This document shows, piece after piece, positions 38,066-51,981 of a DNA stretch of 64,000 bases (positions within the stretch are counted from its first letter, which is position 1; each line of letters starts with the position of its first letter). Location: positions 5,577,329-5,641,328 of the forward strand of contig PTEX01000032.1 of the NCBI GenBank assembly GCA_003342815.1, written 5' to 3'. The stretch comes from Eudromia elegans. Taxonomy: Eukaryota > Chordata > Aves > Tinamiformes > Tinamidae. The position numbers and the translations under genes were made by a program. The notes beneath the pieces were generated by a model. It made no database searches and was not told where the DNA came from. It was given only the letters and a program-made list of their open reading frames with translations.

Positions 38066-40374
38066 ATTTTTAAATAATCTTTGCAATTCTGAAAAATGCT
38101 ATTTAAGAATGTAACAAGGAACATATGCAATGAGAACAAGCTGCACCGTAGTTCAGCACTTCATACTAGTAACAGACAGCTGGTAGGTATTAGCCATGTC
38201 TTTTTCCTCTTCCCCTGGCTACTTGTTTTCTCTCACGCTGCCATATGATAGCATAAGCTTTGCTGGGGCTATATGGTTATCTGTATGAGGAAACAGATTC
38301 ATGTTAAAATTATCATCTCAGTCAAACTGTAATCTGGAGCACATACCTCGTCTATTTGATTCTAGTTTGGGTTATGGTAATGGATGAGTTGACCTTACTG
38401 AATTTCTTAACAGCTCTGTTTTTCTGTGATTATCTCATGATTGAAAAGAAGGAACATATTTGATATAAAATTGACATACCAGTATGTTTTGGGGGTTGTT
38501 TGTTTCTTTTTGCAACACTACAATGTTGTTGGTTTTGGTTCAGATTTTGATCCACTGTAAATTCAAAAGATCTTTGTGATCTTGCTCTACTGTGTGACTT
38601 AGCACAGTTCTTTGATTTGCTCTGTTTCAGTTTCTTCAGCTTCTTTGAAATCTGAATTTCAGACTTTGAAATCTGAAAAAAGAATATTCGTGACAGAACG
38701 CTAAGCCATTGGTCTTTCCTGATTGTTAACCATTTTGTCCGTTTCATCACTAAGTAATTTATGTTCTTTCTAAGATCCTTTGTAAACATATAGATCACAT
38801 ATGTCAATAGAAATGATTCTCTAGAAGAGATAAATTGCTGTGACTAGGATGTTTGCACAAGAGCCTGAGGCTTGTTCTTGTCTCTACATGAGATTTATTT
38901 TTATTTCTTTGAATTCTTAAAATATCTAAGTAGAGAAATGTAATGTTAATTCCATAAGAAATGGCATGGCCGTGCGTGTACCAGGAGGTAAGTGCCCTGG
39001 GCAGCTTTGCCTGGTATCTCTACCTGGGACCCCCAGTCCTTATCAAGTTGTGTTGTGGGCTGCCCCAAACCTGTGCTCTGCCCTGTCCTGCAGTTGTTGA
39101 CTGCCCTTTCCTGACTGACCGCAGACCTGACTTGTCACATCTTGTTTGTCTGATCATCACTGAACTGTCAGCAGAACCTGTCACTGTCCCTACCCTGTTT
39201 ACTTGCCTGACTTGGTGCAGCCCTGTTGGCAAGGTCACTGCCTCTATCTGTGCATGGTCACTATCAGCTCTATGGTTCTTTCCTATTCCTAATATTTTGC
39301 TTGCAAATTCCTATTAAATTCGTTCAGTACAGAAGTAAAGAGGAAGCCTAGAGTCTGACACATGATAGATAACAATAATTATCAAAAGTTGAACTTCAAA
39401 GCAGAACTGAATTGCTAATGCGTATTTTTCTTAATTCTTATTCAGCAGAGCATTTAAGCACAGGCATATTTTCAGCCTGTCCTTAAATCTTCTGAATTTA
39501 AGAACATAAATTAAGAGTTTTCCTCTGTCAACATCTAGCTATATTTCTATATTTCAGAAATGTGATTCTAGACATCACTATATAGTTACTCCAATAGGTT
39601 TACTGGAGACTGCGTTCTTCTTATCATGTATTTTTTTGGTAAAGCAAAACAACAAAATAAAATTATATTTTAAGCCTTGAAACAGTGAGGATAATGTTCC
39701 TGGAGAATAATTATAGCTGAAGACATAGCTAAAATTATAGCTGAAGATATCCACAAATTTATATTAACAGTAGATCTATAACTTCTCATGAAAGTTTATG
39801 CATAGCATAATGAAATTCTAATGATTGGTAGTTTATTAGATTCTTTGAGCTGATGAAAACCAGATTATTTAAGTGCTGGGATGAATGTTTAATCTTTTAT
39901 ATATAATCCACGATGTCTTAAACAAAATGCAAAAACAGATGATCACAGTTTTAGGGAAAAAAATCAATTAAATTGTGAATACTAGTGTTAAGACTTTTAG
40001 AAACAACAGTCTGAGAGGAACTACCATTTTAGTAAAGGTTGGCGTTGGCCCCAAATGTCAAGACTCAGAGCATGTTTCTCCCTCCCAGTTCTGTTATCTG
40101 AGTTAAGGAGTTAGCTAGCTGCTCCTTTCCTGACAAGAGCTGTTGTGAAGCAAGGACCTCCAGCTTTTTTTGTGAGCTGCTGATAAGGTGCGGCTTTATC
40201 CTGGCCCTCAGCTGTGCTAGTCCCAGCTCTGCAGCAGTCTGAGTCCCCTCTTACTTTTTTCATCCTGGCATTGATCTGAACTCGCCGACTGGGCTTCCTG
40301 GCTTGACCTTAGACCTGCCTCATCTGTAACATGATGGGTGACCCCTTGGCTGCAAATGATCACTCTCTCCAGAG
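38066..40374. other. Intergenic with GC-richer islands of unknown origin
   Basis: Two GC-richer blocks (about 38965-39290 and 40045-40370) stand out from AT-rich flanks. They share short motifs (AGACCTGACT/AGACCTGCCT, CATCTGTAAC/CATCTTGT, CTTGACC/CTGACC). They may be parts of one diverged repeat family. The first has a 118-codon open frame (38961-39317) without recognisable domains. Confidence 0.45.
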
Positions 40375-40468
40375 CTGGTGTCCCTGCTGGAGCATGGGGA
40401 TTGGACTAGGTGATCTCTAGAGGTCCTTTCCAACCTCAACCATTCTATGATTCTGTGTGATTCTGTGG
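40375..40468 (+). mobile_element. CR1 LINE 3' end fragment
   Basis: About 94 bp matching the CR1 3' UTR: TGTCCCTGCTGGAGCATGGG, TTGGACTAGGTGATCTCTAG, AGGTCCTTTCCAACCTCAAC, CATTCTATGATTCTGTGTGA. The GC-rich block upstream does not look like CR1, so the element is either severely truncated or the block is a separate insertion. Confidence 0.9.
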
Positions 40469-42367
40469 TCCTGAGCTCCTTATAGATGCAGTCATTTCTG
40501 CCCCATGTGTTAGCGTACTGAGATTCTGGCTCACCATCCCTTGCAGAGCAGCCAGGCCTTGCTACCCACTGATAGCAATTTGTTATATTGAAGCTAGTGC
40601 ATCTTCTCCAAGCCCAGTAAAGGTGGCATTTATTCCTATTTCACAAAAGAAACAGGAAGTGAAATGTGATTGTATCTGTTCTGCATTCATATAAGAAACC
40701 TGCAGCAATCAGGAGTTTAACTGAACCAAAAAACCTTCCCACTTCATTATGTCAGTAAGTTTTTCATTTTCGCCTCTCTTCATTTTTATCTCTTCTCCTC
40801 CCACTTTTATGACACTTTTCTTCATCAGCCATAAGTGTTATGGTTTTCAATATCGACCATGCACTGGAGACAAAGGTTTGTTTTCCCTCGGTTTGCAACT
40901 TAGCATTTTTGTAGTTTCTTGTGCTTGATGTGAATAGTGAGGAGATTTGAATTTCTGTTTATACAGAGATACTCAAAAAGAAAGGGCATTTGCTTAACTG
41001 AGATAGGATGGAAAGAGTGTAGATGGATTGAAGGAAAAAGCAGTAGTGGGGACAAGTTTTGCAGAAAGTTGTGATTAAATGCCTAGTAGAGTACTACTGT
41101 TTATTATCAAGAATATTTACTAAAGGAACATAAACATGTGTAGAATCTTTGATCTGATGATCTTTGGAGGTGCATATGGGGTCCAAGTTAGATGTTGAAG
41201 CAAATTTAACCTTCATATGTGCTTAAAATAAAAGCTGGGTTGAGACTCCCATAACAGGGAGCTTGTCATTTCTTGTCTGAAGGATGGTACTTGGCACAAT
41301 ATTGCAGTCTGCAGTATGCCTTGAGTAGCCAAGTGAGACTTGGAATAGCCATTGTGCCAGTAGCTAATGCACTTGGGGCATTAATATATTCAAGTCATGT
41401 CCACAGAAAGCAACAAATTCTCTACTGCTTAGGCTTGTAAGCTGGAAGGTTTGTTTCTGTAAGAGAATCTGGAGTCTCTGGCTTGCTAGTAACATCCTAA
41501 TTCTTCCCACTTTACACCTGGCTTTTCTGCTGTGCTCCTTGGAGGTTGGGAATTATATCAAATATACTTTCAAAAATTAGGAAAATTGATTCTATAGCCT
41601 AAGTAATTCTGCAGAAATATACCTGCATATTTTGCTTCTCTTCTCTGCTATTTTCCATGTTGTTTTCATTGTCAGGATGACTTTAGTACCTCAAGTTGAG
41701 ATCTGCTAAGTCCTGAATTTTTTGTCTAGTCTTAAAAAAGTTCTTCCTTTATTTTCTATGTCTTAAAAAAGTTACCAAAACCTTAACCACTGGCAAAAGC
41801 AGTGGGACTACAAATAAGGCTGTGTTGACTATGGTATTTACTGTTGTTTACTCATTCTATTTTATTCAGTATGAACAAGGGAAATCGACTGATCAGTTCT
41901 TGGTTTTAATTTCTAAGCACATTTGTTATACATAAGTACAAGGGACACGGGTAAGGATCATTGAATCTAGTCTTCAAATCTGTTTAAAAAAACGTTAACC
42001 AAGAATATTTCTCTTTCTGCTAGTTTTGATAAATTTATTTCTCTTCACAAAACAGTTTGAGCATAAAGTGCTAGTTTAGAAATAGATTTATTTTCTCTTC
42101 CATTTTTTTTGTGTGTAACTTATAAATGCTTATATACAGGATAACAGTTAATGGTTCTCTCTCAAGTTTTGCAAACTTGATCTTTCTGTATCTTCTGTAT
42201 CTTTTCTGTATCTTTCTCTTGCATGCTGATATCAATAAATTAAATAATTAAGATACAGTAGTTATATTATCATTAATTCAGCAGATTAATATTTAACCTT
42301 CTCATAAATGGATGTGCTTATAGATATTACAATATTTTGTGTTGAATATTTTACAGTATCTAATATT
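40469..42367. other. Intergenic, nothing recognised
   Basis: AT-rich DNA without a recognisable gene, exon or repeat, apart from short T-rich and TCTTTCTGTATC-type low-complexity runs near 42.18 kb. Confidence 0.55.
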
Positions 42368-42560
42368 CATAGATTCATAGAATGCTTATGGTGGGAAGGG
42401 ACCTCTAGAGGTCGTCTAGTCCAACCTCCTGCACACGCAGGGTCATCTAGAGCATGTGGCACAGGACTGCATCCAGGCGGGTTTTGAAGATCTCCAGAGA
42501 AGGAGAACCTGTTCAGTGCTCTGTCACCCTCACTGTTAAGAAATTCTTTCTTAAGTTCCT
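42368..42560 (-). mobile_element. CR1 LINE 3' fragment with internal deletion
   Basis: It starts with the complement of the CR1 3' tail (TCATAGATTCATAGAATGCT), continues through GACCTCTAGAGGTCGTCTAG and the SPSLEIFKT-coding complement (AAGATCTCCAGAGAAGGAGA), then jumps directly to the CCTGTTCAGTGCTCTGTCAC segment. About 15-25 bp present in the other copies is missing at the jump. Confidence 0.92.
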
Positions 42561-44140
42561 ATTACTGCATTGTTGTACATTTAGTTCACGTTTTGAAAGC
42601 TACCTTTGCAATCAATAGTGCCTACAGGGCAAGCACATGGGAAAACTACATCTGGCAAGCCATACTCAGCACAACTTTGTTCCTGATTGCTACAAATGTA
42701 GTTTCATAGACATTCTACCATTAGTTATTCTGACTTTCTTCCACTTGTTCAGTTGCTTATATATATTTTTTGTGACTTCGAAGAAAGGCTTGTTGTAATG
42801 TAATTGCTGATTTCCTCTCAAGGATTTTTCTTCAGAGAAAGATGAAAGGCTGTTTGTCATCTCTCTCTCCCTGTCAGCTAATTTATCTAGAACATACACT
42901 AGACAATACTGAAAAAGAAAAGATGTCAACTTGACACTTCAAAATAGAAGCCTAAAAAGCATGTCATATTTTCATGTTTTTTAATCTGAAGGGCTGAAAA
43001 TAATTATAAAGACCAACAGAAACTTGTTAGATGACAACTGTGTGAACTGGCTTTTTGTTGAATCACACTCCTGTCATTTGTTTGCAGTATCTGACTTATT
43101 TTTTCCCTTACATGAAAAGCTACAATATTAATAGACACAGAAACTATTGTAACCATGTAAAAGCAAGGAGAAAAAGAAATATCATTTGTGTGTGAGATTT
43201 GCTCTGAGAATTGGGAGATCATGGAAAACAATTCTGCATCCGGAGGCTGGGAGTGAGAAAGGGTAATACATTTGACCCTAGATTTTTATCTTAAATGAGT
43301 AAAGGAGTTCTCTGAAAATATCTGGATCTCGGAGAAAACATTTTTTTAAAAGATAAGTGTGGAAAAACATCTTGATATAAAATAAATAAAATATTGTCCA
43401 TCTAGAGGTTATTTATATATTCTTCCTAAGCCTGAAATATCTTGAGGCTTAATGGAAAGAAAAAGGCAGCTCTGTTCGCATACTGGTAACTAAACATATT
43501 GTTCCTTGAAGTGCTTGATGATATTCACCCCCTTCTGTGGCTGTATCCTTTGCTGTTTAGCTGTTTTTCAATTTTCATTGTATTTTCAAGACATTTTCTT
43601 TATTTCGTGTCCAATGCTAGCACTGTATTATTGTTAATGTAATAAAAAGAATTTCACAAATAACCACCCAAACTGTTTTTCTGGAAGCTCAATCTTAAGA
43701 GCACTTCTTTTCACTCTTTTCTCACAAGGCAGAAGTATTATAATGTTAGTGAAATGCACACTTGTAGATGTTTACAAACGCAATAATTAAACTTATTTAA
43801 AATTTAGGTAGTCTTTCAACTGACCACACACGGATGGGAGGTGATCTCTGATTTATCTATGACTAACTACAAGATACTACTCATACTAATGTCACAGAAA
43901 AAGAAGAACCAAGTCAGTGATGAATTTATCAAATTGAACTTACAAGAATTATTAGTTAGTTCATGTTTTTTAGAGTTTTACTCATTGCTGTTATACATGG
44001 GAGTTATATGATTCTGTACATTTACACAGAAATGCATTAAGACGTATTTGTGCTTTCCAGTGTTGTTTTATCAAGCCTTGTAAGAAGTCTTTTTAGATTT
44101 TGTCTATGAAGTCTGTCATTTTCTATCAGTCAAAGATGGA

Positions 44141-44228
44141 GAATATTCTGTGTAACAAATCAGAGGAAATCTTTCCTTTGCTTTGAATATTCTGTGTAAC
44201 AAATCAGAGGAAATCTTTCCTTTGCTTT
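44141..44228. repeat. Perfect 44-bp tandem duplication
   Basis: 44141-44184 and 44185-44228 are identical (GAATATTCTGTGTAACAAAT... to CTTTCCTTTGCTTT). Identity by eye is complete, which points to a recent duplication. Confidence 0.97.
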
Positions 44229-46037
44229 AGTATCTCTTGTGAAATTTTTATGACATTTAAGATTTTAAATACTGAAGCAGGAGAGTAAGTGTTTGTGACA
44301 AATTTGCATATGAATTTTAGAAGCTTAAAAATATGCTTTTTAAGGTTTTTAAGGTTTGCTGTTCGAGAAAGTTAACATGGTAATTGTGTTTGTGTAGCCT
44401 CACTATTCTTCAGCTGAAATCAAATGCAGTGCATAACATAGTTAACAAGCAAAAGACTAAAAAATATCAAAATATACAGGTGTAGATTCATTTTGAATGA
44501 AGATCAATTAAAAAAAAAGCCATTTCCTTCATTTACATTTTGGATTAAAAAAAAAAAAAAGAAGAATCTAAGTAGCACAAGTACAGTAGGAAGTACCAAC
44601 ATAGCAGCTTTAAAAAACTCTCCTTTCCTGCAATAGAAGCTTTCCAGGCCATCAGACTTGGGAAGAAAACTTAAGTAATCAGAGGAGTCTGGAATCAATA
44701 AAAAGGCTGTGCATCTAAAATACAGACCATTACCTTTGTACAGTGGTATAACCACTAGTTATTAATACAGGAAATAAACCAACCATCAACTATTTTAGTA
44801 AATAATAAGGAGAAAATTGATTTTTAAGCAAATCGGGATTTGAATTTTCCACATTTTTTACAGGGGAAGTCAACACCTTGAGTGGATCTATGGAGACTAA
44901 GTAATAGAGACTCTGAAAAGTTAAATGAAGTATAGTCAACTGCTAGTTTGAATTTTTTTGTTTATTCTCATAAGAAGATAAGATTTCCAAAGTTTTAAGG
45001 TCAAGTAATTATTTTTTTTTTGTATTGTGAGTACATCATTAAATGAAGCCAGAGCATTTATATTAGTTTTGTTGCAATTACAAATTGCAATTAGTTTTTG
45101 GTAGCAGTTCAGATTGCTGGACATGAGAAATGGTGGGTGTTAAGTGCTTGAGTAATAAATCCATGATCAAAATGAAACACAGTGTTTGCCTATGGAGGTG
45201 AGAGTGATGTGGTGAATGTCTCTTGGCCAGAGATGACTGTGATGCAAAAGAAGAAAACTTTAAATAGCACTTGTGAAACCGATTTTCCCATTAAATCGGT
45301 TACTGCCCCTGACTTTCATCTACAGATGAAGTGATTTGATGCTTCTTTTATCAGCAACTCAAGATTGAGTTCTGTCTTAAAATATCTAAAATAATTGAGA
45401 CACCTGTTACTACTTACAAATCTCAGCCTGAGAGATTCTGATCACTTGCATCTTCCCTAAATTTCTGTGTGTAATTTACCTTTATTATGAATACTGCATT
45501 GAAATGTTGTAATATATAACAAAGAGTAATAACAGTCTCAGAAACAAGAGGAAAAAGTAGGAAGGAAAACTATTGAATTCTCTGATGGAAATAAGTTTTA
45601 TAAAATTTGTATTTCATTTTATTGTGGAGTAGTATGTGATGAGACTAGTTATGTCGTATTATAGCATTAGCGCTGTTTTTCATGCTTGGTGATTTATCAG
45701 AAAATCAGCATATATCTTACTTAAAGGTTTCTAATCCAAACATGCTTGCAGAAGCTGTTTTGAAATGTGAAGCTTAATTATTCAAGAATTAGGCCAGAAA
45801 AAGAAACACCCGAATTTATTATTTGGAATGTTTTGATTTGAGGGAGAGATAATTATTAGATTTTAATCAGTGGGGTACAGGAATTGCAATATGTGTGTAC
45901 AAGCAGGTGCAGCTGATTTTTTTTCTTGCACTGTTATATAAGAGAAGAAGGAAAGTGTGGATAAAGACAATTAAGAAAATATTCCAGCCTTGGGACCAGA
46001 CCAAACAGAGCATTTAGTTCTTTCAATTCTTTTACAG

Positions 46038-46091
46038 TTGATGGAGAGAGCAGACAACAGGATTAGGACAGTTTGTACAAGTTTTGCTGAG
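46038..46091 (+). other. Candidate 54-bp internal exon, unproven
   Basis: A strong pyrimidine tract and acceptor (TTCTTTCAATTCTTTTACAG) precede it and a near-consensus donor (GCTGAG followed by GTAAGTAG) follows. The length is a multiple of three and one frame is open through all 18 codons. No known peptide is recognised. Confidence 0.25.
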
Positions 46092-49000
46092 GTAAGTAGT
46101 AATTCTTACCATTTATTTTCTCAGGTTTGAATCAGGACTTCTCTGAACAGGTGAAATAAATTTCTGTTAGGTGTTTGTATTTATATAGGTATTTGTATTA
46201 ACATGTAAAGATGTTTGAGCAGGATTTTTGACATTTCCATAGAATATAAATTATATCTTGCATTATTTTAATATCTTGATTCAGATTTTAGTAATCCATG
46301 AAAGTAGGTTCTGTAAAATACCAAATGGCTAGTGTACAGCATGTCAAAAACAACAACCTTCCCACATCGCACAATGAAGCCTGACTTTTATGCTTTATAT
46401 TATGTAGTTCTTATTTGTGGTCTAGAACTGCTTTCAATTGTGCTAGTGTTTTCTAGCTTTGTTTCACTGAAAGTATGCATTTATAAATACATGTTTATTA
46501 TTTTGTAGAATTTAATCTCTTTATAGTTTGCTGTAGTAAATTATGGAAAACAATGTCCATGCTCAATTTATTTCCATGCAAGTTTATGTTTTGTGTTTTG
46601 CTTTTTGTCATAGGAATGCTACACAAAACAGAGGTCATATTTAAATTCTTTACTAATTTTTTTGAAGACTATTATAATAGTCTTAAGAAAAAAGTTGTAA
46701 AAACTCTATGGAATAATGAGCCCTCTAGTGGCTGTTCACTTTCTTAAATAGTCATAGTAATGCTCTTAAACAAACAGGAAAAGTAAAGCCCTTTTGCTAT
46801 AGCAGCAAGATTTTTGTTACTTTAACTCCTGGAAATGTTGTTAGCACTATTCTTACATGCATAGGAATTGGAAAAGTAGGAGTTGGATTGTTTCTTTTTA
46901 AGGCATGAAAGGAATTCCAGGAGGGAGGAGATAATTATGATCATGATACATGATGCTGTTCTAAAAGGACAGTTTTGCTTTAAAAGCATAGACACCTGAT
47001 TACACAGAGTTTATATTATAGAGAATGCTCATATCCTTGCTTTCATATTAAATTAGTCAAAAAACAGGGAGCTTCTGGTGAGTTTGTGTGGTGATGGTTT
47101 AATAGGTTTAGCCGGTGGTCTTTTCTCTTTCAGATCATGCTTTGACTGGCAGGCATATTCAAAGAGGCAGAAATAAAAAAAAAAAAAATCCAAATTTTGT
47201 TGGTTCCACTGATGGCAGTAGTGTATGGTCACCAGGAGCTTAGCAGGACCCTGGACTCAGCAAGCATTTTTTAGTACTTCTTTTATTGATACAAAAAAAT
47301 AATAGAAGAAGTTGTCAATGTTTGATCTCATTTCCTGTGTTTTATGGTGATCTCTCTACAGATCAGATTAAGCAACTGCTTGAGAAAGGTCAGGCAGACA
47401 GCATTTTATAGCCTAATTCTGAAGAGGTCACTTTCACAGAAATTCTGTCATACGAGATGTGGATAAAGCCTTGATTTATATCCGAGTGCTCTAGTTGTCC
47501 AACCACAGAGGGTCTTGAAGGGAAGGAAAAGTAACCTAGCTTGGTTCCCTCAGCTCACATCCTCAGATAAAGACTGAATCCTTGGAACAAATAGATATAT
47601 GAGGGGGGGGGGAAAGACAAAATGAAAGAAATTGGGATAATGAAATGCGGAAGTTCTGTCTGCAGCAAGGAGGGGAGAGAAGGAACAAGAAATTGCATTT
47701 GCTCCTCTGTTAGAAATAGAAGGAGAAAATAGATTTAATATTTCTCTAATGTGATGAGACAGGAAGGATCAAGCTCTAAAGAGCACGCCAGTCATCAGAC
47801 TGAAATTCAAAGATAAATAATTTGGATTAAGTTTTCTTAAAATGTGTAAGAATTGCATTTTTAAGTTGTCATGAGTAGATATAAATTGTTTTTACTTTGG
47901 CCATTAAATGCCTAGAGTTTGAAGGAAAAAAGAGAATATGATTCTTACGCTGATTTGGTATCTCTGCCTAAATTCCTTGTCTCAGCATTCAGAGGAACCC
48001 TATAGTCAGTAGTTCCTGTTTCATACTGCAGCAATGGATGTTTGCTAACAGTTTTCATTTATTCAACAGGAGACAAGAAAGGATTTTCCTTTTACAGACC
48101 TGCTGTGCTTTGGTTAATAGCTCAGTCCCTTTTGATTTCATTTAGTCTGTTTAGGGAATCCAAGAAATATTTACCATAGAGCTCTCCAAATTTATAAGGG
48201 CTCAGGTATATGTGAGCATCTGAGCAGTTTGATTGATGGTATGTATCATGCTTCAGAGCTAATTCTTTTTTTTGCTTGTTTTCTTCTTGGTTGATTGCTC
48301 TGAATTTTGTTTCCATATTCTCAACCTTTAATCTTCCTTTCTCTGTAGCACAGTCTTATCTTCCCTTCAGGATATGGGCCCAAGGCTACAGTACTCTGTA
48401 CAGGCGTTTCACAGTAGGTCACGCTGGGCTCAGTAACTCAGTCTTCCTATAGAAACTACAACTAGTTATGAAAAGAGGAACCAAAATTACTTTCTTAAAG
48501 AAAAGCATTACTTAACAGCAGAAACAGGGGGAAAAAATAAAAAGATTAGCAGAAACTGTACTATGTGTGCATAATTCAAAGGAGTGGCCAAACCACCAGA
48601 AGAACATAATTGAAAACTTTATTGGGCAAAGTGGTAAAGGAGAAACAAAAGTATTTGGACACCAGCTTGCAAAACACTCCAAGTTATTCATGTTTTAAAA
48701 CATACCTTGGCTGCCCTTTATAAAGCCCAAACAGCACAAATGTCAGCAACGTAAGTAAAGAAAACTTAAGACGTTTAGTCACATGAACAAAGTAAGCTAC
48801 AGCTTTTTTGCCATAAGATTTTTAAGAACTTTCAGCACAATACTAGGATCTAAGCAAAACTGTAGAGAGGATATTTTCAAAGAGACTGCTTTAATTTTTT
48901 TCAATGACATTAGGTGAGAGGCACTCTCAGCAATGAGTAACTTTCTATAAGAATATATTATTATAAAGATAGTGATTTGTATTTTCAAAATATCTTGTTC

Positions 49001-51981
49001 ATGTTTTATAAATATCCATTTTATATTTTTATTAGTATCTGTGAGTGTTAACCAGCTCACTGTCTTCTGCCTGGAAGTTTTAGGAATGTTTGTGGAGAGC
49101 AGAGGGCTACTGGTAATCAAGTTGAGGGAATCCTTATATTCATGTGATGAATACAACATAGATCTGAATGAATGAAGTTTTTGCTAATGTGCTTTATTTG
49201 CAGCTAACAGTTTCAGTCTACCTTCCCTCCAGTATAATATTTAATATTAATATCTTGCATCTTATAGAATCATTCTTATGAGGAATTTAAAGAGCTTTTC
49301 AAATTGGCCTGAATCTAGTATTTTTCTCCATTCAATAAATTTTTTTCTACATTAATGACAGATTGCTGGAGAAGTTCTCGAGAGACCAGCATTTTCTCAT
49401 CCTGGGTTATTTACCTGCGGACTCTGAAGAATTATTGGTTAGCTGTGTACAGCTGTTTAGAAAATTTCTATTTAAGAGATCTTACCTATTCTGTGAATAA
49501 GAAAAAAAATCAGTAATAAAACCCCACAAATCTCTTGTAGAATTAGCAGTATATTGGTTCATAGGTAGTACAAATGCAAATAAATGACACAGTTCAGATA
49601 TGTGCAGTTTTCCCAGGTCAGGCAATCCACCTGTTTGATTTTGTGTGAAAACACAGTAGGAACACACCAAAAAATTCAGCTATGCTTTAAGATTTCATTT
49701 TTATAAAGTTTTCTCCACCTGCATATGTGTCTAATTCCCCTTTTAAAGTTTTTTTTTTTTATATATAAGAGGAAATTATACTACACATCAGTATCCCCAT
49801 TCTGACATATTATCTATTGTCATCTTCAAACAATGTCACTGAGGATGGACTGGCTATCAAGAATGGAAAACAAGATTACACAGCAGGTGGCAGCACAGGT
49901 CCTGCTTGCTTTAAACCTGTTTTGTTTAGAAACTAGGCTTAAAGCAAGAAAGTGCTTTACTTTTTACCAGAAAGTTCTTTACTTTCTTTGAAGCAAGTGA
50001 TTTTTAGCATGTAGAAATTACCTGTATTGTTGGTCTTTGCCCTATTATAAAGGCAGACCTTACTGGAAAGTGCCATAAAAAAGAGTTCAGTGAAGGATGC
50101 TAGGAGCGTAACTCTCACAGCCTATGTTGTAGGCTACTCATGGTTAGGAGTTCTGTCAGTAGAAGCTCTAGATGTAAACATGACCTTTGTTAATGGAATT
50201 CTCCCACTCAGACCTCTGTATGTCTGCCTCTTAGTAGCAGAAGGTTCCCAGGTTGTATTTAAAAATATGTAAGTGTTCTGGCTTCTTTTTGAAGATTTCT
50301 GTTCCCTAGCTAGTCAAATGTTGTTTCTTTTACTTGCTGAGTGGGAGTGATGAAACAGTACACATGCAGGAAAACAAATGGCAAAGCCCACTGATCTTCC
50401 TCACACTCAAACTTGTGTAGGGTGCAAGGTGCAAGTGGCTTGTTGTAAGATCCTGCAAGCAATCACAACGTGCTTACATTAGGCATTTAATGAGATGATG
50501 TTGCTCTTTCACTTTGTCATTTTTAGATGTTGAATGGACTGAAAAATCAGAAGTACTTTAGCTGCAAGGAGTGTTATGTGTTGGGGAAGCTGGGGAAATG
50601 GGGCAGTCTGCCAGGTATATCTTGATTCAGAAGTGTCAAGAAAGTCCTGCCATCAGCTCCAACATTTGCACCTATTATAAAACAGTTGCTATTATCACTG
50701 AATTTTATTTATGCAGCTTATCTTCAACTTCATGTTAAAATTTTTCATCTAGCCTGTGAGTAAAAACAGTAATCTTTTGGGGAATACTTTGATTGTTAGT
50801 TAGAATCTTGACAACAATAAGTGTTTACTTTTATTTTGGAGCAATGGCAGACATTTTAATCTTGCTGTACTGAAACCATTTATTTATGTATGAATTTATC
50901 CATTGATCTTTGTTTGTATTGATTTATCCACTGAATCACACACTTCAATATTTGACTAAAGTATCACCTAACACCCAAGAATCTGACTTAGAGCTATTGA
51001 CTTAAACTAATTAAGTCTGATAATCTTATTACTGTAGACCTCCTGAGGTGAAGAATATGACTTCCTTATTTTAAATTTTTTAATCTCGTATTAAGCAGAA
51101 TTGCCATTCAGTTACACTGTATGACAATAATTAGCCTAAAGTGAAATCTTGTGTGATCAATTTAAAACTGTTTAAGCCTCCTGGTTATAATAAATCCTCT
51201 ATTGTTTTATTCTGAGCTCCCTTATGCTTGTGCCAACACCTTCAATAACATGTGAGGCAGATTTGTCCCTAGTATGGCATGAAAAAAGACAGTGGGATCA
51301 TGCTGGAGATGAGTTTGATAATATACATTCAGCCATATAAGTTGCTGACATTATAGTAAAGACAGAATATTGATTTAGTTCTTACTGTGCCTTGGTTGTG
51401 GGGAAGTATCTGTCCTTGTTCCTTTATTTCTTTATGATAGCTTCCTCAGGATTAACTTATTTGTATTTGTAAGATGAATTCTGAAAGGTCTTGAATTTTC
51501 TACCTCACGGGTTAAGGTGATAAGAATTGCATTGGACTATCATTTATCCCCTTTTTTCCCCACAAAAAGGGATAAACTAAGCAATAGTAAAAGGTTTTCT
51601 ATTAATCAAGAGCAACAGAAGTGAAAGCAGATGTATAGAAATCTGTTTGTTCTGTTTCCCATGTACCAAAAGCATGTATGAATTTCAACTGCTAGTGTAG
51701 CATATTGGAGAGTAGATGTTCATCATTTGAAATTAGGTGGAGGCTTTTAGGAGGCTTAAACTTTGAGAGGAGGAAGGGCGCTACTACCGCCATGCTCCAG
51801 TGTCCTATGCTAACACTAGCACTGCTCCTGACTGCCACCTGAAACATGTTAATACTGGTCAATAATGCTTAGAGGAAAAATAATGTTGTTTGTAGCATGG
51901 ATAATCATGAATACACAAAACAAAGTTGGTAGAAAGTAATATATCTTGTTAGCCCTGGTGATATAGTTGGAAAAGGCCAGC

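Larger units (their letters stand above)
42561..51981. other. Long AT-rich intergenic stretch
   Basis: No gene recognised. It contains a perfect 44-bp tandem duplication at 44.14 kb and a splice-flanked 54-bp candidate exon at 46.04 kb (both listed), short homopolymers (for example 44546-44560 and 47178-47188) and a 10-G run near 47.6 kb. Open frames of 60-139 codons here are scattered on both strands without family resemblance. Confidence 0.55.
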
